Part shown: piece after piece, positions 53,894-64,000 of the stretch
Position numbering within the stretch: the first letter of the stretch is position 1
Layout of the letters: the number at the start of each line of letters is the position of its first letter
DNA from: Prillingera fragicola
Lineage: Eukaryota; Basidiomycota; Tremellomycetes; Trichosporonales; Trichosporonaceae
Assembly (NCBI GenBank): GCA_002335605.1
Contig: BEDY01000004.1
Span: 496,001 to 560,000 of the forward strand
Length of the DNA stretch: 64,000 nt
Direction of reading: 5' to 3'
The notes under the pieces: generated by a model
Told to the model about the DNA's origin: nothing
The model's input: only the letters and a program-made list of their open reading frames with translations
Databases searched by the model: none
Position numbers and translations under genes: made by a program

Positions 53894-56536
53894 CTACTGC
53901 TGCTGCTGTTGAGGCTGCTGCTGGTTCACACTCTGGGGCACCTTAGTGCCATACTCCTCGGCGGTCCCCCACAGGGTATCGGCGCCGAGGGTCTCTGACA
54001 TGGTGTCGCCAGAGTACGAGTACGACATGCTATTGCCAGTCGCCCAGTTGGGAATCGAGGACGTGGGCGGCGCAACATCGACCGACAGTGGGTAGCCGGT
54101 TGCGGAGGTCTGGCGAGATCCGTTGTAACCAGCAGTCGTTGTTGCCGCAGCGTTCCAGTCTTGACTACCAGGGGAGAGGGTTGCGTTCTGGCCATTCTGG
54201 CCATTCTGGCCATTCTGGCCATTCTGGCCATTCTGGTCAAGGCTGATGGCGTACGCCTGGCCGGCGCCGTAGGGTGTGTAAAAGACTTGGTTGGCAGCGT
54301 TGTTGAAAGCCTGCGGACCGGCAGAGTACCCAGTGCCAGTGTCGGATCCCATGTTGCCGCCTTGGGAAGACACGTTCTGGCTGACAGGAGCGGTGCCCAT
54401 TTGAGTATTGGACAGAGCAGCCCAGTCTGCAGCAATGAGATCCGCGACTGATGGACCCGCCATGAAAGGCGCGGTCGCGGCCTCGTGCTGGTCCCAGCTC
54501 GCAAAGTCTGGATTTGTCGGCAATGTTGTGGGCATTGGCCCAGCACCCATCTGCGCTGGCTCCTCGTCTCCAAACTGGCACCAGAGAGCAGCGAGCTGGT
54601 CGGCGTCGCCGACATTGTATGCGTCTGCCGAAGGAAGGACAAATCCCTCCTCGAGAATAGGCTCGAAGAAGAACTCTTGTCCCTGCGCAGGCTGGTAGGG
54701 CACACCAGGTACTGGTTGAGAGTACAGCGCGCCCTGCCCATATCTTGTCGGGGCCTGTTGCTGCTGTTGCTGTTGCTGCTGTTGAGTCCCATCCCACTGC
54801 GGAGCGGGCTGTTGCTGGGTCGCTTGGGCTTGCTGGGCCTGCTGGGCTTGCCCAGAGGATTGCGCGTTGGCCAGTGCTTTCTGGTAGGCAATATCGAGTG
54901 GAATGGCAGACATCTCGTCGCGGTACGCATTGCTGCTGCGGAAAGAGTTGTCATTCCGCGGTTGCTCGTACGCCTGACCACGGTAGTGGTTGTCATTGCA
55001 GCTGTCACCGCGGAGGGACGGCAGGCACGATGACGGGCAAGGATATGGCCTTGGCCTGCCGTTGTCTCCCTCATGGTCGGTGTCAGTCGACGGCGTAGAG
55101 CGCATGGGTCCGCCTTCCCAGGTACCCTCCGTGTTGAAGGAGTCGCGGGTGACTTGTGGCATAGCAAGGTTGAAATTTGGTGACGGGAACGAGGAAGACC
55201 GAGCCATTCCCAGCATGGGTGGGCGGTGGTCCTGCTCAAAGCCAGGCGACAGTCGCTCACGACGTGAGCGACTATTGTCTGCTCGACGAAGACCTGAAAA
55301 GTCAGCACTGCTTCGACCCTACACCGAATAACACTCACCACGCTCGCGTTGGTGACTGCGCTCCTTCTCCCGGCGCCGATCCTCGCGCTCACGCTGACGC
55401 TCGGCACGCATCGCAAGCTTCTCCTCTTTGCGGACAGGCTGGAACTTGTAATCAGGATACTTTTGCTGATGCTGATGAAATGTCAGCACAAGTCGCCGCC
55501 GGGTCTCCGTGGTACTCACCTCGAGCTTCTTCATTTCGCTCATCTGCTCATACTTCTTGCGGGTTTCAACAGTCTCGCGCTTCCACAGAACACTGATCAT
55601 CTTGCTGATATCGGCCTGCGGCAATCCACGTCCGCCCTTGCCACGACCAATCTGAAGCATAATGGCACTTGGCTCTTTTGTGCCCTTCTTGCCCTTCTTC
55701 ATTTTGGGTGGCTCGCTGTCCTCGCTCATGTTGTCCTTTGAAGCTTGACCCATGTCCGAGATAACGGCATCGAGACCTGGCGGTCGCTCGCCGTTGGCGA
55801 TGGCACGCAGCATGTCGGAACGATAAAGGATCCATGCGTTTGGTGGACGTCCAATGCGCTCCTTTTTAGGGGACGAACCTCCCGCCGCGGACGCGCTTGT
55901 GGAGGCTGCTGCTGGTGCGGCTGGTGCGGCTGGTGGAGGCATTGCCACTGGCTCTGATGCCGGCATTGGAGGACGAGGGATCTGATGCTGGGCTGAGGTC
56001 GACTGTTCTGGTTCAGGAGGTGGCGGCGCAGTGAGTGGAGGGAGGAAAGATGAAGGAGCGAGGTTGGCGGTGTGCAAAGGTGGAGTGGGCATGCCGCTCG
56101 CTAACAATCCTTGGGCTTGCGAGTACTTGACATAGTCTTCCCATGATGGCTGTTGGAATGTCCTGCTACCAGTCGAGTCTGATGGCGAGGGGCCTTGGGC
56201 AAAGTAATTCCTGTCCTCTAGGGCCGAAGGCGACGTCGGAGAGGCTGTCACCGCTGGGTTGCTGCCATCCGAAGCGCGTACTGATGGCATCCCTGAGCTT
56301 GGTCCTTCCTGCTTGACAGAAAACTGAGAGTTTGACCCTTCTCGCGATGAAAGGTCTTGAGACGAATAGCCCTGTTGGCGTGATCGCCTAGGCAGACGAT
56401 TTCGCATGGGGTCCATGGAGGATGAGGAAGCCTGGTCTGCCATCGAACGTCCCATGTGCGCATTGTTCGTGAGAGAGGTGTCTGTGCTGATGGAAACCTG
56501 CGGTCCCATCATTGGAGGGGCCTGTATTGAGGCCAT
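53894..56536 (-). CDS. MAT2: HMG-box transcription factor, Mat2/Prf1/Ste11-like
   Basis: Exons are complement 56536-55520, 55471-55339 and 55293-53894, giving 849 residues. The MATA-type HMG box starts with GRPPNAWILYRSDML (residues 229-243), continues with QADISKMISVLWKRE (307-321) and ends in KKLEHQQKYPDYKFQPVRKEEK formed across the first splice. Between the first two helices lies an insert of about 60 residues, Lys- and Glu-rich, which is long for this domain. The N-terminus is Ser/Pro-rich and the C-terminal 500 residues are Gln/Asn/Gly-rich with a QNG tandem run, likely an activation domain. In Cryptococcus and Ustilago such factors (Mat2, Prf1) drive pheromone-responsive genes. It lies near the Crk1-type kinase, on the same strand. 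The symbol is given by similarity, not proven orthology. Confidence 0.85.
54186..54236. repeat. 9-bp coding tandem repeat (Gln-Asn-Gly)
   Basis: TTCTGGCCA is repeated five times followed by a partial copy; on the minus strand it encodes consecutive Gln-Asn-Gly units in the C-terminal part of the HMG factor. Confidence 0.9.
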
Positions 56537-59500
56537 TGTAGGGAGTGTCGCAGAGTGGTTGGGGGCGACACAGAGCAGTCTGATGCGTGTTGAGGGGAGT
56601 GGCAGAGGGATGGGAGGTGGAGGAGGGAGAGTGGGCAGGAGCGACGACGACGGACAGGATGGGTCGACGGCGGGGGGATAATGTGTGAGTGGACACCCGT
56701 GAGAGAGATGCGGTGGGTGTGTTTGGGGTGGCGAGACGACTGGGTCTGTGAGGGCCGTGCGCGAGGGACAGTGCGACGGCGCAGGGGGCGATTAAGACGT
56801 CGTCAACGCGCGCTGATGGAGGTCTGTTGCAGTTGGATTTGCGTAGGGTGGGCGGCTTGCCAGCGAATACCTGGCACCGCTGCTCGGCAGGCAGTGCCCA
56901 GAAGGTAGGCGAGGTGTGGTGGTGGCAGACGAAGCTGTGGGACCAGGGTGGAAGAGAATGGGGAGTGCAAGAGTAGGAGGCGAGGAGTGACGAAAGGCGT
57001 GTGCGAGCTGGATGGAGATTGCGACAAAGGGGGTTTGGGTGGCTAGTGGGGTGCTGGGTGGGCTGGCTGCGGTGGATGGCTTGGGTGTCGTGCCCAGGTG
57101 GTGGGTGGTCAGGCCCAGCCAAGTCTGATTCCGTGTCAGACCACCTCGTTCAACAGCAACACCAGCTATCACGACGACCACTCACAAAGCAATGCAAGCA
57201 CTGGGCGCGACAGGCTACTACAACGTCGACGGCACAGGCAGTATCGAAAACAGTGTTCAAAGCTCCAAGGGAGGAACAGAGCAAGATGAAAAGTGCAACG
57301 GCAAACTGGAATGGCGTGGACAGTGATCACTAGTGATGGGCAGCAGCACCGTCACACACACACACCAGCCAGGGGAGCGGGGCGTCCAAGGGGCGAGACG
57401 AACAATGGGGAGTTGGTCCTCTGTGCAGCTGTGATGAGGTGCAGCTCACTACCCTGGTGTGTGGCTTCGTTGTTAGCAACGGTGCACTCTTGTCTAATCA
57501 GAGAAAGGCGACACCTGTTGCCGCCGGGTGAACACCAAGGACAACAATGGCCCAAAGCCAAGAGGGCGCTGCAAAGGATGACTAGGCTGCTGCTGTGTGA
57601 TCGCCGCGACGGCAAACAACAAACACACACACACACACCCCGGGTGTTCCAAGTGCAGCCACGCACACCAACGACGACAGCGCTTCCACGAACAATGAGA
57701 TATGACGGGCACACTGGGACTAGACTCACAAGATTCACACTTTTGTTGAGAAGCAGACTTGACCCCAGACTGCTATTGACACAGATCCCAAGAAGAGTAG
57801 ACGACCAGAGAACCGTGGGAGGAATGGGCGAACAGGAAGGGGCAACCGAGGAGGGAATGGACGTGCTGGGGGTCTTGTCCGGCGTGTCTGACGGCGCCGT
57901 GTCGAATGGATGTGCTTGAACGCTAACGTGAGGAAGGTAGGACGTGCGCCAGACACTACAACGATCAAAGTGCGGTCCTTGCTCAGATGAACCCACCTAT
58001 TCGTCATCGTTTTCGGACCCACCACGGGCGAACCGCTCGCTCGCTCGGCGACGCTCACACCTGCCACAGTACCACAGTCAAGCGGCTGCACCGCGGCAGC
58101 AGCCTTCATTCCAGCGCAACCTGGACCTGCCACTCCCCCCTGACTATTGGACCCTCTGCATAGCAAAAGCTCGGCCACGGCAGGTCGGCCCACTGGCCAC
58201 TGGCCACTGGTTGACTGATCCACTGCAGAGCGGGCGCCGCCGCTGGTCGCCACAGTTTGGTCGGCCTCTCGGCCACGGCATGCACCTAGCGCCATGCGGT
58301 ATGTGGACGTACTGTCCCCCCACTGTGCCCACTGGGTGCGCTCGTGTCCGCGCCAGCTCGCGAGGCCATTGAGCAATTCAAGACAACAGTCTCCTATCCT
58401 CCTACACTCCGCGGCAGAGCAGTCTCTGATGCTGCGCCAGACCAGATATCGTGGAACCTCGTGGCGTTCAGAGCTCGCTAGCGTGTACCTGAGGTCGTTT
58501 GACCCTCGCTCAACGCCGTGCTGTCAAGTTATCAGCGTGCGGCTTGACAGCAGAGGTGGGCCTGCCTCGCTACCCAAGTTGGCAGCCGTGGCGCTGGGTG
58601 CCCTGGCATGGCTGAGATTGAACGATCCACGGGGTGGACTTGATAAGGGTTTAGCGTCGTCTACATCAGGAGGCTGTAAGCTGGTGCATTCCTTCTTGCC
58701 ATGCTGACGGCACGCAACCGCTCGGCCGCTCGGGTGGTCCGAGATGCGGTCGGCACACCCACATCCCGAACAGTGCGGGGGGTGAAACCAGGAGCACTGT
58801 GGATCGAGTTCAAGGATACCAGAGAGCCTGCAGAGATGCCGGGTGAGACCGAGAGCCGTCGGGGCACGAGGCGTTTGCAGATCTCTGAGTCTGTCATCCA
58901 ACGCCAAGCCGTGAAAGATTCTACGCCAGGGTGGACGTTAACGGCATCTCATCATTGTAGCCCAGATCTGCTGCCTGCTAGCGCGATACCAGAATTCATT
59001 CTGGCCGCTCCTCTGCATACCGGAACAGGGTCCGGCAAATCCAGCATGCACACTCACTTCCCTCGACGCCCCCTTACGACAACGCATGGAAACGAGAAGG
59101 ACCTTCAGAGCAGCTATACCCCAGTTGCGCATGTGCAAGGTCACGCTCTGCAGAACACCAGCGCGAAAAGTGGACTGTCGAGAAAGATTTAGGGTCCGAG
59201 ATCCAGGATGGATCCTGCCAACCTGACCGTGGCGCCATCGCATGCTTGTATGTGGCGTCAATTCAGTAGACCCAGTTGCAGCGACCCGCTACGTAGGTGG
59301 TCGTGATCACAATGTTACAAGATGGGTACCGGTCGGCGGAGATCGTACAGCCAATTCGGCTTGCCATAACCGCTGTCGGGTCGCTCGGCAGTGATGCGAC
59401 TAGACGGAAGGCTCGCTCGCAAGACTCAAGAGACTCAAAAGTGCGCACGACTCGTGATTGTCAGTCACTCAAATGTGCGAGCATGTTCCCAGCTTGTAAC

Positions 59501-59756
59501 AATAAGCAGTAAAAGGCTGCGAAGGCCTAACAGCCTCTGCCCTGTCAGGAACCCCTGTGTGCATCTGTCATTTCTTCTAGTGGCGAGCGCACGCAGTTAC
59601 GTGCACCACACGTATCCTCAGCATGCAGAGAAGAGAAACATCGCACGATGAGGCCAACAGCACAAATACAAATCAGACTGCGTAAATACAAATAGTGTCG
59701 TCGGTACATTCCTTGGCCTCGGATCCAATCCACGCAGAAACTCGAGATTATCCGGA
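56537..59756. other. 3.2 kb region upstream of the HMG gene
   Basis: No accepted gene lies here. CA repeats occur near 57352 and 57628, and a short CACTGGC tandem near 58195. Frames on both strands are low in complexity or antisense shadows. A long regulatory region or leader for the HMG gene is the simplest reading. Confidence 0.45.
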
Positions 59757-62302
59757 TCATCCGTTGTAGGTCGTGTTCCACGTGGCGTGGTCACCACCCA
59801 CACCAGCCAAAAGCTCGTGAATATATTCGTCTGGTGTTTTCGAGTCTCCGTTGGAACCCATCATCAAGCTGGCCAGGTTGGGGTCCATGCTGGGGTCGAA
59901 CCCGCTGTTCTGCGCGAGGAAGGCAAGGTTTGCGTCTTGTTGGGTCTGGTATTGCAACGGGGTCGTGATGCTTGGCGGTGATGGGTCGGTAGCTATCGAG
60001 CCGGACAACATCGGGCACTTGCCGACGCTGCCACCGCTGTGCGCGCCGTGGCTGTGTATGCCACTTTCCACTTGATCTACACTCTCGGGAGTCTGTCCCA
60101 TTGAGGGAACGGCCGGGCTGTTGTCATTGGTTGATCCGAGCCCAGAGAGTGACGAGCTAAAGTCGCACGCCTCGGACTCTGCGGCAGACGGTGGCGTGGG
60201 CTCCGCAGTCACTTGTGCGGGAGCTTTACCCATGCACTGGTTCTCCAGGTGCAAGCGACCGTCGAGGAACAGGCGCTGGTAGATGCTGAGGTACTCCAGG
60301 AGCTGCGTGCCGACCGGGTGTTTGGTTCCGTAACGGCGAAGTAAGGAGATGATGGCTTCCAGGTCGGTGTGCCAGCGCATGGCTTGTGCGTACTGCTCTG
60401 CCCCGTTCGCGCGAATGATGAAGCGGTTGATAACACGGCCCACGGAGAAAATCGAGAAGGCCAGGTTTGGCGTCACAATGTGGCCAATGTCCATCTGCGA
60501 AGGGATCAGGTGGATGAAACCGACAATCGCCTCGAATGACTTTTGCAGGGCACGGTGAACGGGCGAGTCTGGTCCTTTCCAGTCCACAAACTGCTCGTAC
60601 ATGAGCAGAATGGCAAGGTTGGGGAACACGTGGATGCTCATCAGGTCGGCGTTGAACATTGAGAGATCGCCCGAATCGGCCATCTTGTACAAGTTGCGGA
60701 AGCACATCGGCAGACTGAATTGGAATGCTTCAATCTCGGCCTGCAAGCCCGCAAAGCTTGGCCAGTCGAGACCCGCCTGTTCGTCACCAGGAGTCATGAC
60801 GCGTTGCTGCCAGGTTCGAATCCACTTGGCAGACTTGCCAAGAAGGAAGGACGACTTTAGCACAAGGACGAAGGGGTCGGGAATCGGGTGGGTGACAAAG
60901 ATGTCAATGTCGTGCGCCGTCTGCGGGTTGGCTTTGATGTGACCTGTATCAAACTCCTGGAAGAATTCGGCCGCACCGCACGGAAGAGGAACGTGGATGT
61001 CGGTGAGTTCCAGAGTCTGGGCCCATGCCGAATTGATGGCAAAGCACGAGTCGACGAGATATGACATCCACACAGTCGCGTAGCGCTCCTCGCGTTCACG
61101 GTCGCTTGTGCACTCGGGCATGAAGGCAGGTTTGTCCGACTTGCGTTGGTTGCGGTTGCTGATCTCCAAGGCCTTGATGAGGCGGCCAGGGGTACCGGCA
61201 CACATCCAAGCACGCAAAGGCATGCCCTTGCCCATGTAGCAAACTGTGAGCAGCACGTACGTGCGCACCAGGTCGAAAACAAAGTAGCCCGATCCCATCA
61301 TGCAGGACACTGTCCCGTGCCGAATACAGCGCTCAGCGGCCTCGCACTGGGCCAAGCAAAAGTCCTCGCTGGACTCGAGGTCCAATCCCATTTGGATGTG
61401 GCGCTTGGTTCTCTCGTCAAGATCCTCTGGTGTCATGTTCGTTTGGAAGGCCGTGTGACACGACGCAAGGGCACAAATAGCGTGCAACAGTCCGTGGAAC
61501 GGGAAGTCATCATGGGTCGGGGGAAGTCTGAGACGAGCAAGAAACGTGGCGCGGTGGATCATGCGGGGGATTTGCGGCTCGTTCTGGAAGAATGACTCGA
61601 CGAGGTGCTGAAGAAGTGCCGGAGGTGGCAGATTCTTCGGCCAGTTCAACGGCACGAGGAGAAAGCTCGACACGTCTGGAATCTGCTCTGAAGACTCGAT
61701 TGCCGGAAGGTTGCCCTCCATGCCATTGAATGCTGCTGCTCCCCAGTCGCCGCCATTGGCATCGTTGAACGGGTCCGTCATCATGAAACCATCTTGATCA
61801 CCAAATGTGTCCTTGGTTGTAAGAGTAGCAATTCTGGCTTCGAGTTCGGCTGTCGTCAGAACAAGATTCGCAGATAAGCTACTCACCGATGCGTGCTTTT
61901 AGGGTGTCTCGCTCCTCGTCGACGCGACGATCCTTCTCCCGTGTCAAACCTCGGTCTCCGACTGCCATGCGCTTGGCGCCAGTAGCGGAACTGCTGACAC
62001 GCTTGCGTTCCATCTCATGAACCATGATGTCGTCCTCATCTTCACCCTCGGCGTACGAACACACAAGAGGCGGCGGCTTTGACTTGTTACGATGCGCAGA
62101 GCGAATGGCATGAGCGTGTGAGCGCATGCAAGGACTGCATGTGGGACGGATCGCGTCGCATTTAACCTTGCGTTTCTTGCACTAAGGTGACTGTCAGGAA
62201 CTGTCAATTTGTGGAGTAGGTACGTACTTGAAGACACGCATGGTTGCGCTTTAGCGGCGCGAGTGTCTCATCGTCGAGAATGTCCTCATAAGGATCGGCC
62301 AT
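59757..62302 (-). CDS. Zn2Cys6 transcription factor with fungal-specific regulator domain
   Basis: Exons are complement 62302-62228, 62181-61887 and 61849-59757, giving 820 residues. The zinc cluster is at the extreme N-terminus: Cys 23, 26, 33, 40, 43 and 66, with CKKRKVKC and CSPC. The final loop (22 residues) is much longer than the usual 6-8. A splice junction lies inside the cluster. After a basic linker, a coiled-coil stretch ends in ARIAELEARIATL, formed across the second splice. The middle domain (FFQNEPQIPRMIHRATFLARL, HGLLHAICALASCH, RCIRHGTVSC) is the fungal-specific regulator fold, and the C-terminus is Ser/Pro/Gln-rich and acidic. The target genes are unknown; the divergent amidase gene downstream of its promoter is a candidate. 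Confidence 0.9.
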
Positions 62303-63627
62303 TGGAGGGTTGGGTGTCGTTGATAAGAGGCAGGATGACTGGTGGAGGAGGTGAAACAATGTTCAAGGGGCGGTAGATGATGATGGGAACCAGGGTTGCA
62401 GCTGCGGTATCCTTGAGAAAGATAGTGCAACGACAAGAGTGGGGATTGGTTTGTCGTTGGTTACTAGCAGTGGAGAACGGACGGTGTGCAGTGGAGTAAA
62501 GATCGAACGCTGTGCTAGTTGATGAGCTGGATCTGCCAGAGAGAGTTGAACCTGGATTTGCCAGCTGTTGACCCTATGCCGAAGTGAGTTGCGGCGACAC
62601 ACCAGCGTCTCAAGTGTTGCCCGACTTGTTGCGCAGTGCAATGCCAGGATCAGGAGTGGGGTAACGTCAAAGAGGTCATGACCGACGGCCTTCGGATTGA
62701 CACAACCGTGGGAATGTTGGAAACCTCCACTCGTCCGTTGCGCCAGATCTGCATCGCCGAGGTACCGAGGCCCCGCAGAAACGGTTGTCACTGAGCTCAC
62801 TGGCCTCACTACTATCATCCAACTCTGGTCGTGTGCTTGCCATGAATGCCGAGATGTGTGCCGGTACATCTGCGTCTGAGACTTGTTTCCATCCCCAGAG
62901 GTCAATAGATAATAAAGTTTCCTCGAACGTTGCTCAGCAATCCCCGGCCTTTGGGTCTGCCTTTGGCTCTGCCTCCTCAAGTCTGCCCCAACTCACCAAC
63001 ACACCAGAGTCAGTCAACAAGCGTTTCAGATCTCTTACGGCACGATTAACATGCTCACACACCCCAAACGCGTTAATAAGCGGGGGCTAGGCGGTACACC
63101 TTGCCGACCCCACAGCAGGAGCAACGTTATTCCAGCATGTTGGCTTCGTCACCGGTCAATGCAGTCGATTTCCCGCCCACTAAGCGTACGTTTCAGACCA
63201 ACGAAAAGCCACATCATCGGCTCTCCGTCTACAGCACAGACGAACACCTGTCAGATGTCTGAGTGTGGCGAGATGGAGGAAGGTTCATGATCCGGTATGA
63301 GAAAAGCAGGCGTCAACGCCTCTAGGTAGGGGGTGGAATTACTCCAGGCTGTAGGCCAGCTCTTCGAGCTCGAAGGCTGTGATGCCTGATTGCCAGGAAT
63401 TGTCAGATAACAATAATGCTCGTTGTTCACGACTACAGCCAGCAAGACTACATGGCAACGATGCGACCGTGGGAGAATCGCCACTTGACGCGTCACGAGG
63501 CACCGAGGCCCCGCGCGCTTCACCGGCTACTGTAATTCGTAGGATGCCGAGGGATACCTCTGCCCACACCATTGTTTCTCAGACTCTTACTCTTCCCATC
63601 TCGCCCAGAAACGACGAATCATCCACA
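62303..63627. promoter_or_regulatory. Divergent region between Zn2Cys6 and amidase genes
   Basis: The 1.3 kb region separates two genes read outwards. Frames on both strands are short. No TATA box or repeat is clear. It could carry shared control of a nitrogen-utilisation pair. Confidence 0.5.
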
Positions 63628-64000
63628 ATGGGACTCAGCACTAAGGAGGTGGCTCGTCTCAAGCAGGCCGAGCGCGAGAAGCTCGTATCGGAGATGGAGC
63701 ACGAGCTTGGCCTGCAGGCTGATTTCACTGCTGAAGACAAGGAATTTCTCGAAGCCAGGTCAGTGCATGCCGTGTAGGCACGCTTGGTCGTAAGCTGTGG
63801 CAACGCTGACATCGTAACAGTGCATCAGATGTAGTCGCGAATCTCAAGGAAGGCAAGGAAGGTTGGACCTGTGAGCGTGTTCTCACCGCCTACGTGAGTG
63901 TGAACGGGGCACAACTGTGGGTGTGCGACTGGGATGCTGATCAGATAGATTCGTTCGGCCTGTGCTGCTCACCGAAAGACCAACTGTCTCACTGAGAGTA
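63628..64000 (+). CDS. Amidase-family hydrolase, 5' part only
   Basis: Exons 63628-63758, 63821-63893 and 63949 to the window edge are visible. The start MGLSTKEVARLKQAEREKL and the segments ASDVVANLKEGKEGWTCERV and AYIRSACAAHRKTNCLTES match the N-terminus of fungal acetamidase/general amidase enzymes of the amidase-signature family, where the ASDVV-type helix and AHxKTNCLTE block are conserved. The catalytic Ser-Ser-Lys signature would lie beyond the right edge and cannot be checked. The acceptor of exon 3 (GATCAGATAG at 63939-63948) was chosen because it restores that block. It is divergent from a Zn2Cys6 factor. Confidence 0.82.

Noticed and set aside
57735..58376. Minus-strand 213-codon frame upstream of the HMG gene
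   Set aside because: Low-complexity composition and no motif; treated as chance.

Overview
The window reads as nuclear DNA of a GC-rich basidiomycete yeast, most likely a tremellomycete and perhaps a member of Trichosporonales. That placement is an inference. It rests on many very short introns (34-51 nt) with GTGAGT or GTACGT donors and CTAAC/CTGAC branch sites just before the acceptor, on GC-biased codons, and on genes resembling Cryptococcus/Ustilago regulators (a Crk1-type kinase, a Mat2-like HMG factor). I rebuilt 24 protein-coding genes, one of them cut by the right edge, plus one doubtful membrane-protein locus. Exons were joined by reading phase and family conservation. I found no tRNA, rRNA, CRISPR array or intact transposon.

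Left part (1-20 kb): mitochondrial phosphatidylserine decarboxylase PSD1; a 73-residue V-ATPase subunit e (VMA9) in three small exons; RMI1, divergent from VMA9; a LYR-motif protein; a 2.2 kb gene-free stretch with AT-rich degenerate repeats; a DHA2-type MFS exporter; a YcaC-like isochorismatase-family hydrolase; a bZIP factor with an atypical basic region; a seven-exon 3-hydroxyacyl-CoA dehydrogenase; and an EI24/Rrt8-like membrane protein.

Middle part (21-31.5 kb): an ACS-family MFS transporter, glucosamine-6-phosphate deaminase (NAG1), N-acetylglucosamine-6-phosphate deacetylase (DAC1, divergent from NAG1 over 600 bp), a Zn2Cys6 regulator and a Gfo/Idh/MocA oxidoreductase. Together they look like an amino-sugar catabolic cluster: deacetylation of GlcNAc-6-P, then deamination to fructose-6-P. 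No GlcNAc kinase is visible.

Right part (33-64 kb): a 93-residue Cys-rich protein; a secreted two-domain Cys-rich protein with dibasic sites; S-formylglutathione hydrolase; an OTU deubiquitinase with a UBA-like tail; an F-box-like protein; an 81-nt pure poly-C run; a Crk1/Ime2-type kinase; a zinc-ribbon protein built from microexons; a Mat2/Prf1-like HMG-box factor; a second Zn2Cys6 factor; and the 5' end of an amidase. The kinase and the HMG factor, whose families are linked in mating control in Ustilago and Cryptococcus, sit on the same strand with only the zinc-ribbon gene between them. Several regulators have long gene-free upstream regions (4.0, 3.2 and 1.3 kb), as expected for long leaders or extended promoters.
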